A stretch of 37,797 bases of DNA from Gnetum montanum (Eukaryota; Streptophyta; Gnetopsida; Gnetales; Gnetaceae). The stretch is from assembly GCA_015680685.1 (NCBI GenBank), contig MNCI01035111.1, positions 476,359 to 514,155 on the forward strand. Direction: 5' to 3'. The position numbers were made by a program, and so were the translations under genes. Numbering within the stretch: the first letter of the stretch is position 1; each line of letters starts with the position of its first letter. The notes under the pieces are model-generated. The model did no database searches. It saw nothing but the letters and a program-made list of their open reading frames with translations, and was not told the DNA's origin. Positions 31,756 to 37,797 of this stretch are shown one piece after another.

Positions 31756-32466
31756 GTGAATCTTCAACCCGTTATTGGTGCTGACAACCGTATGAAGAAA
31801 AGACCTTTCTTTAAAACCAACAGTCCAACCAAGCCCTCACAACCACAAGTGGTTGAACCTCTAAACGCCTCCCCATCAAATAAGGCTTTAGAGCTCCCTT
31901 CAAACCAAACACTGAGCTCAACACATACAGTTATGTTAACACATGCTGTTACTGACTGGATTAAGGTTGGCCACCTTCCTAGGAAATTCTCTGATCCTGG
32001 AAGCCCTCTAATCTATCTCCAAATCGCTGGGAATGAGCTATGAAAAGCTCTTTTGGACTCAGGTTCCGGAGTTAATCTAATATCATAAGAGATGTACAAA
32101 GCTTGGAACCTGCCTTCATTAAGGAAGAGCAATATTCTCCTAGAGTTGGCTGACCAGTCCATCACTGTTCCCTTGGGACTGGTGGAGGACATCGTTACCA
32201 CTATGTGTAGGTGGTTGTACCTAGCTAATTTCCTAGTGATACAAGTGAATAACAATAAAGGGAACTTCCCAATAATAATGGAAAGGGCATGGCTAAGCAC
32301 TATAGATGCATGCCTAGGAATCCGCGATCTTTCCCTAGAAATATCCAAGAAGAATACTTTTGGAAAGATCAAGAAGAAGAAGGTTCCATGCATCGCATAC
32401 AATGATATAGGGTGCAATTGTGTACAGAAATTATGGGTTGTGAAAAGTTTAGCATTGCCTACATGA
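31756..32466 (+). pseudogene. aspartic protease of element 3
   Basis: Retropepsin, same architecture as element 2: VTDWIKVGHLPRKF, SPLIYLQIAGNEL, a stop, then KALLDSGSGVNLIS with the catalytic Asp codon at 32056-32058. Then come LVEDIVTTMC, FPIIMERAWLSTIDACLGI and the end at 32463. The MGRPWL block of element 2 is MERAWL here. Two stops (32041 and 32086) interrupt an otherwise single frame shared with the gag linker before it and the RT after it. The core fold appears complete, but the stops make it non-functional as read. Confidence 0.75.
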
Positions 32467-32688
32467 AACCAGTATGCATAAGACATTAATATACAAAAGT
32501 GCCTGTCTGCAGTAGCAACACAACAAGAAGACACTCAGTGGTTGATAATTGATCAAGAGAACAACTCACTAACATGCATGGAACTAACTGAGGGAATAAA
32601 TTGCACTTATATTGAAAGCATAGATGCACTAGAGTAAGTCCGTTGCCATCTTCCAAACCTTAACCTTGAAAAAATAAACTAGGGGAAG

Positions 32689-33829
32689 TTGGAAATTCCT
32701 AAAAAGTTCAAACAAGAGCCCCTAGAATTGAAACCATTACCCACCAGTTTGGAATATATGACCCTCAAAAATGGAAAATCGGTAATCATTAACGCAAGAC
32801 TTGCTTCCAAACAAAAAGAAAGACTGTTAAAAGTAATAAATAAGTGGTCAAAATCCTTTGCCTGGTCATATCCTGAATTAACTAGAATAGATCCTAGGAT
32901 ATGCCAACATAGGATTTACACTGACCCCTCCATGAAACCTCAAAAATAACCACAAAGGCAATTGAACCCAAAATTGAAGCAAATAGTAAAAGAAGAATTA
33001 GAATAGCTTCTTAAGGTTGGATTCATATATCCCAGTGCTGATAGCGAATGGGTTAGCCCTCTAGTGATCATGCCTAAAAAGGGAGGCAAATGGAGGATGT
33101 GCATAGATTTTAGGCTGCTAAACATGGCAACATTTAAGGATCACTTTCCACTTCCATTCGTTGACCAAGTCTTAGACACCATAGCAGGGCATTGCTATTA
33201 CAGTTTTCTGGATGGCTATAGTGGATACAATTGAATACTAATAGCCCCAGAAGACCAAGCCAAGACAACATTCACTAGTCCTTGGGGAACCTTTGCATAT
33301 AAAAAAATGTTGTTTGTCTTGTGCAATGCTCTTGCCACGTTTCAACACCTAGTTCTAAGCATATTCCAACAGTAGATAGGGAACAGAGTAGAATTCTTTA
33401 TAGACGAATTCTCCACCTATGGAACAAGTTTTGATCAAGCCTTGGACTGGTTAGAGGAAGTGCTAAAAATATGCGTAGAAACTAATTTAAGGATCAACTA
33501 GCAGAAAAGCCATTTAATGGTCCAAGAAGGCGTAGTACTTGGACATAAAGTTTCACATGCAGGAATAGAGGTAGACCTAGACAAAATTTTGGTAATCCAA
33601 GGAATCACCTGACAACCAAAAAATATCAAAGACATTCAATCATTCCTTGGACACACTGGCTACTATAGGAGATTCATTGAGAACTTCTCCAAGATTACCA
33701 AACTGTTGGTAGAGCTAACAAAGAAGGACGTACCATTCGAGTGGACCAGGGAATGTGAACAAGCATTCCAAACTCTAAAACAAAAGCTTGTAGAAACTCC
33801 CATTCTACAAGCTCCTGACTAGTTCATAC
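32689..33829 (+). pseudogene. reverse transcriptase of element 3
   Basis: Copies the genomic RNA into DNA. One frame runs from 32689 with several stops. After a linker (LPTSLEYMTLKNGKSVII, then HRIYTDPSMKP) come EWVSPLVIMPKKGGKWRMCIDFRLLN, DHFPLPFVDQVLD, YYSFLDGYSGYN and TFAYKKMLFVLCNALATFQ. The active-site block reads FFIDEFSTYG (33397-33408), so the second Asp of the F/Y-x-D-D motif is Glu. After it come SHLMVQEGVVLGHKVS, GIEVDLDKI and FLGHTGYYRRFIENFSKI. The wording of these blocks (EGIVLGH, FYRRFI, FSKI) is typical of the Athila/Tat lineage. The GPFGLCN-type block also has Ile/Leu changes. It is not catalytically competent. Confidence 0.88.
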
Positions 33830-34200
33830 CATTCCATATAATGACTGACATGTCCAATTATGCTTTAGGAGTTGTACTTACATAGTTAGATGACCAAAAA
33901 CATCCTTACTACATCCACTGTGTAAGTAGGAGTATTTTCAGTGCACAACTTAACTACAAAACTACAGAGAAAGAGTTAATGGATTTAGTGTTTGCACTAG
34001 ATAATTTTAGGCACTATGTGTTAGGGTACAAAGTTTTCATCCACACGGATCATAGTGTAATCTGGTTCCTCATGAACAAGCCAACGATTAATCCTACAGG
34101 AGTTTGATCTAATGATGGTCGATCGAAAAGGCACCGAGAACGTGGTTGTACATCATTTATCTCAGTTGCACTAGGATACCAAAGAGGATGAATATGTAAT
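33830..34200 (+). pseudogene. RNase H of element 3
   Basis: Degrades RNA in the RNA-DNA hybrid. Frame continues from RT: FHIMTDMSNYALGVVL (first Asp), then SRSIFSAQLNYKTTEKELMDLVFALDNFRHYVLG (Glu) and VFIHTDHSVIWFL (Asp). After a frame change near 34083 the next part reads LILQEFDLMMVDRKGTENVVVHHLSQL, ending the domain with the usual DRKGxxNxVADHLSRL block, where ADH is VHH. Catalytic acidic residues are present, but the frameshift breaks it. Position between RT and integrase is normal. Confidence 0.8.
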
Positions 34201-34359
34201 GTTTGATAATTTTCTTGATGAAGCCCTCTTTGCCAGTGTAGTGAATAACCAACCCACGGAGAAGAACTGGTCCTTACCCATATTCCCGATGAAGCATTCT
34301 CACCTATCTCCTTACCCAAAAAACCCCACAGGACCTGGACTTTAGGAAGAAATAATAGT

Positions 34360-35386
34360 TTCTTCACAAAGCCAAGTACTTCATGGAGATCAACAGAGAA
34401 CATTACAAAGTGTGTCCTGATGGCTTGGTTCAATGGTGCATGCCCAAGGTAGACTAATTGAGAGTTCTCCAAGACACTCATGAGGGCCCTTGTGGGGGTC
34501 ACTATGTGGGGATACGAACGACTATTAAGATCCTACTTGTAGGATATTACTGGCCAAAATTATTTCAAGATACCCATCAATTTGTTTGATCTTGTGAGCG
34601 TTGTCAATGTGATGGGGGAATGACTGCTAGAATGGAGGGTCTGTAACAATGGATTCAACTGTTAGAACCCTTTGACATTTGGGGAATAGACTTTATGGGG
34701 CCCATTATACCAATTTCCAATGAAAAAGCTTACATTGTAGTTGTTGTAGACTATCTAACGAAATGGGCTGAAGCAGTTGTTATTACGGATTGCACATCAT
34801 CCACCGTTGCATGATTTGTGCAACAAAAAATCATAANATTGTTGTTACGGACTGCACATCATCCACCGTTGCATGATTTGTGCAACAAAAAATCATAAAT
34901 AAGTTTGGTGTGCCACGTGCACTTATTTTGGATAATGGAACACATTTCACAGGTGCAACTTTTTGGAAGTTAATGCAATGCTTAGGGGTTGAACATAAAT
35001 TGACTACACCTTATCACCCCCAAGCTAATGGACAAGCTGAGGTCACCAATAGGGAGATCACTAAAATATTGACGAGGACAATTAGCAAGTATAGGCAAGA
35101 TTGGAGCACTAAATTGAATGATTCTCTTTGGGCATACCTCTCCACTTGGAAACTCCCTATAGGCTACTCTCCCTATGAGTTAGTGTACGAAAAGCTTCCA
35201 ACACTTCCAATTCAAACTGAGCTCCATACACTATCAATGGCTTGTGACCTCCACCTCGATCTTGATCTAGCACAAAAACAAAGGTTGGCAACTTTAAACA
35301 TGCTAGACAAAAATCGATTAGCTGCCCTGTCATCAAATGAGTTGCACAAGGCATATAACAAGCAATGTGACGACTTGAAAATTTGA
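34360..35386 (+). pseudogene. integrase of element 3 (H2C2 plus DD35E core)
   Basis: Joins element DNA to the host chromosome. The zinc-binding part reads VLQDTHEGPCGGHYVG, VGYYWPKLFQDTHQ and SCERCQ (about 34465-34606). The core begins [10 protein letters not shown] with the first Asp (34689-34691), then [31 protein letters not shown] carries the second Asp (34931-34933), and PYHPQANGQAEVTN the Glu (35039-35041), 35 residues after the second Asp. All three catalytic residues are intact. A 62-base offset from the duplication at 34777-34898 breaks the frame between the two Asp residues; deleting it restores the frame, so that break is probably an assembly artefact. Other stops upstream (34456, 34588) are real decay. 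Confidence 0.88.
34777..34898. repeat. 60-bp duplication around an N inside integrase (likely assembly artefact)
   Basis: TTGTTATTACGGATTGCACA starts at 34777 and, with two base changes, at 34839. N is at 34837. Both 60-bp copies end in AAAAAATCATAA. An integrase core needs only one copy. Confidence 0.88.
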
Positions 35387-35629
35387 AAAGTTAAGTATCA
35401 ACCAGGAGATAAGGTTCTATACTAGAACCCCACACATGTGCCCCAACGCACAAAGTTTCAAACACTATGGGAAGGACCTTACATTATTCATACAACCTTT
35501 CCTTCAAGGGCCATGACCATATACAAACCTGAGAGCCCTGATAAGAGATTGTTAGTCAATGTGCAACAAACTAAAGCTTTCCATGAATTTAGAATGGTCA
35601 ATGCACATAATACCTCTGAGAAGGGATGA
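35387..35629 (+). pseudogene. integrase C-terminal tail of element 3
   Basis: Same frame as the integrase core after a stop at 35384: VKYQPGDKVLY, a stop, then the open part from 35438 with KFQTLWEGPYIIHTTF, VNVQQTKAFHEFRMVNA and a stop at 35627. LWEGPY is the Athila/Tat equivalent of the GPY/F block that ends many gypsy integrases, and VNGQRLKHF-like text follows in related elements. It closes pol. The AGTCATGGGG motif follows 35 bases later. Confidence 0.75.
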
Positions 35630-35639
35630 CCCTGCTCAC

Positions 35640-37230
35640 TATTTTGAATCTCCCCCTTCCAGCTCAGTCATGGGGAAGATGGCCAACTCTACTAACAAAT
35701 TGAGGCCCTCAGTTCCATTTTTTTAAGTTTTTTTTTTTACAAATTTCTTTAACTTTTCTTGTTTTTATTTTTTAACATCATTATACTTTTTCATTTCTTT
35801 GTGTGATTGTTTTTTTTTTGTTAGGTTCATCACCTAATAAGTGCTCCTGATGGTGGTATGAACTATATTCTATTGATTGCTAATGTTTGGTTTTTACCTT
35901 TGAGTTATAATGTTGATACTAAGGCATGGTTCTTTTGATATAATAGGAAATGAGTCCATGTTATCCATGCATTTATAAATTTCTATGGTCTCTCTTGGCT
36001 GAGAACTGTACGGTCCCTTTCTTAAATAAAACTATTAATGAATTGGTGACTAGGCATTTCTCAAACTGAGGAAGGGCTCAAAGACTAAAAAGGGTGTGAC
36101 TTCAAGGGGATTTGATGCATTTGTGTTGGCCATTCTTTTGGGTGCTTGGATGTTTTCTTCTTGAGTTTTCCTTACCATTCTGGCATTGCTCCATTATTGG
36201 AAAGCTGAGGTAATAAAAATAAGTCTTTTCATGGTGTGGTTCTCATGCAAAAAAATAAAAAAAATAGAAAAATAGTGAGAATTCAAAGCACACCCCTTAG
36301 ACAAAATAATCATCTGGGCTACAAGCACTAGTTATGGAACTAAACAAACATGTTCCCTCTAACTAAAGGTCCTTTCTCACTTCCTACTTCTCGCTTTCTT
36401 GTTTCCTCAGAATGGTGGTGACTCTTTGGCAAAAGCATTCCTGTTACTTCAAGTGGATGGATTGGCCAAGTGTATTAATGTGAAGTCACTAGATGTGGAT
36501 TATTTGAGGCTAGATTTGGAATGAGATCTACTTAGTCACATTAATCATAAATACACAAGGGGCTATACACCACCTTGTTCTTAGGACTCTATTCCATTCT
36601 CTTCTTCCCATCATTCTTTCTCCATTCTCGACTTCATTGCCAGTTGTATCAGTAGTATATATTTTGGTTGATGCATTGTTTTCTTTTTGGTAAATTCTTG
36701 TGGTTAAGACTTTAACTCTTGCTTTTGAATGACATTTCTAGAGCCTACGGACTCTTTGAATGTGGGATTGTCAAGGCATAAAGGGCATGCGTTTGCTTTA
36801 TGGAGGACCCACTAGCATTCCTATTTGATGCATTAGTTAACTTCTTTCCCTTAAAAATTTCCACAATTAACATTTATTTTGTTCATTCCCATCTCTGACA
36901 TCCATTTTATCAGCATTGTCGTTGTTTCTTTTTCTCCATCTTTCTTATTCCTTATCTTTTTCCATTCTATCACTACCGGCGGATCACTCTTAGTCATGGG
37001 GGCCCTAGTCCAATTTTTTCAATTTTCTCCTAACCCCTACACCTTGTGTAGTCACCAGTGTTATATCTCTAGAATCCATATTAGCCATTGATGAGTGGCG
37101 AGGTACCCCTACACTCTACCATACGAATANCCATATCACAACTCAGCCAATGACCTTACACCGAGGCAAGGTATCAACTGTATTGTGATTTACTTATCCT
37201 TGCTCATATGTGACTATGTTGTATGTGCAG
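35640..37230 (+). other. element 3 long 3' untranslated region
   Basis: Aligns with minus-strand 12345-13910 of element 2: a T-rich tract with TTTTTGTTTTTA blocks, CATTTGTGTTGGCCATTC, GCACACCCCTTAGA, AAGTCACTAGATGTGG and GGATTGTCAAGGCAT are shared landmarks. No frame is conserved. AGTCATGGGG motifs stand at 35665 and 36991. The small open frame at 36879-37091 is interrupted in element 2 and is not supported. The nested LTR fragment at 37089-37129 lies inside. Confidence 0.7.
37089..37129 (-). mobile_element. nested LTR end of the same family, cut by an N
   Basis: TGATGAGTGGCGAGGTACCC... is the complement of an LTR 3' end and interrupts element 3. The flank GCCAT (37084-37088) recurs as CCAT right after the N (37131-37134). 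Element 2's uninterrupted sequence at this place supports a single site. The rest of the insert, a solo LTR or a full element, is hidden at the N. Confidence 0.8.
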
Positions 37231-37494
37231 ATGGCAATCATACATCAATGGACTAGAATTGGAGGAAACACTCAGGATGGACTGGTGCTAGAATAGTTGT
37301 GCAAAGAACAAGATTGATGGCATGGTTATGCATGGACAACAGAAGGCGCAATCCTAGCATCGGCAGCAACACGTCTTCTTCTCTTCTCTCTCCCTCTTCT
37401 CTCTCAGCTGGCAAAGAAGGCTGCATGTCAATTGTGTATAGTGTTCATTCTTCTAGTCATGAACATTAATATTGTCATGTATTGTAATGATTGA
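37231..37494 (+). pseudogene. small hydrophobic 3' ORF of element 3 (two stops)
   Basis: Homologue of the intact 12329-12027 frame. ATG 37231 (MAIIHQW) directly follows TATGTGCAG, a good splice-acceptor-like sequence. 87 codons with stops at codons 22 and 29. Both hydrophobic stretches are kept (AILASAATRLLLFSLPLL and VFILLVMNINIVM). After codon 87 an extra T shifts the frame relative to element 2, which continues 14 residues. It lies about 110 bases before the 3' LTR. Function unknown. Confidence 0.5.
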
Positions 37495-37594
37495 TCCATT
37501 CACACATCATCCCATTCACCATTAGTTTTCATTCAAGTCAATCATATCATACCATCCCAATATTTTGTAAGGAACTTGAGGACGAGTTTTCATT

Positions 37595-37608
37595 CAGTCA
37601 TGGGGGTA
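37595..37608 (+). other. purine-rich tract at the 3' LTR border of element 3
   Basis: CAGTCATGGGGGTA directly precedes the LTR start TGATGAATCG. It is the expected place of the plus-strand primer, though shorter and less pure than a usual polypurine tract. The same motif recurs upstream in the element. Confidence 0.6.
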
Positions 37609-37797
37609 TGATGAATCGCAATATCGCGTACATGATATCACATACGCAATATCACTTCCTACCTCACCTTCTATAAATAAGAGGTGGCACCCTTTGTTTA
37701 AGGAGTTAGACTTAGACCCTTAGCCATATTCTTGTAGTTTAGTCATTCTAAAGTTAGAATAATTTCTGTGTGCCCGTAGTAGGAGTCATAGAGTGAA
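37609..37797 (+). repeat. 3' LTR of element 3, cut by the window end
   Basis: First 189 bp of an LTR, aligned with 28406-28615. Sequences are very similar after the TATA box (37672-37679). Before it, the 5' copy has a longer run of GCGATATTGC-type motifs than the 3' copy. No flanking target duplication can be read. Confidence 0.9.

Larger units (their letters stand above)
28406..37797 (+). mobile_element. Athila/Tat-like LTR retrotransposon, element 3 (most complete copy)
   Basis: 5' LTR (28406-29211), PBS (29213-29231), gag (from 29357), protease, RT, RNase H, integrase (to about 35629), long 3' region (35640-37230), small 3' ORF (37231-37494) and the start of the 3' LTR (37609 to the window end). 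Pol order and motifs (DD35E integrase, Athila-like RT and RNase H blocks) place it in the Athila/Tat lineage of Ty3/gypsy. Many stops, a changed RT active site and several frameshifts make it inactive. It is inserted in a PIF1-like gene. The two LTR starts differ mainly in their palindrome arrays. Confidence 0.9.

Noticed and set aside
32013-32534. 173-codon minus-strand open frame
   Set aside because: It is antisense to the protease of element 3, whose plus-strand motifs (DSG, GHLP, IMERAWL) are clear.
34050-34502. 150-codon minus-strand open frame
   Set aside because: It is antisense to the RNase H/integrase junction and has no domain.

Overview
The window is plant nuclear DNA, AT-rich and made almost entirely of old, decayed retrotransposons. 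No intact host gene, rRNA or tRNA gene, or CRISPR array was recognised. The plant assignment rests on Athila/Tat-type Ty3/gypsy elements with a primer-binding site matching the 3' end of plant tRNA-Asp, plus Ty1/copia, LINE and PIF1-like helicase remains. Many old nested copies suit a large, slowly purged genome such as a gymnosperm, but the sequence does not prove the taxon.

Three copies of one Athila/Tat-like family dominate. All have LTRs of the form TGATGAG...CTCATCA, one spacer base, then a tRNA-Asp PBS. Element 1 (minus strand, about 1-5598) has a 5' LTR and gag but no protease or pol, and carries an unrelated decayed ORF (52-819) near its 3' end. Element 2 (minus strand, 11965-18231) has a 5' LTR, gag and protease, but RT, RNase H and integrase are cleanly deleted. 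Element 3 (plus strand, 28406 to the window end) has a 5' LTR, gag, protease, RT, RNase H, DD35E integrase, a long 3' region and the start of its 3' LTR. Elements 2 and 3 share a small ORF with two hydrophobic stretches just before the 3' LTR, where Athila-type elements can carry an env-like gene. In elements 1 and 3 the 3' ORF is preceded by a splice-acceptor-like AG.

Other material, left to right: a LINE C-terminal fragment (5599-6090); a second Ty3/gypsy pol relic on the plus strand (6421-9120) ending in a polypurine tract; a 241-bp tandem repeat (9732-10195); a minus-strand gypsy integrase zinc-binding relic (11640-11930); a gypsy pol tail with a likely 3' LTR (18947-20150); a featureless AT-rich stretch (20150-24200); a Ty1/copia LTR, PBS, gag and protease relic (24200-26226); a 385-bp near-perfect hairpin (26421-26805); and a PIF1-like helicase pseudogene whose last segment is tandemly triplicated (26806-28405), into which element 3 is inserted.

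The six single N characters mark assembly joins. Three are flanked by near-identical 38-61 bp copies of the same sequence. One sits exactly at the missing 3' LTR of element 2. One hides a nested LTR insertion inside element 3. Several apparent duplications and frame breaks here are therefore artefacts of assembly rather than biology.
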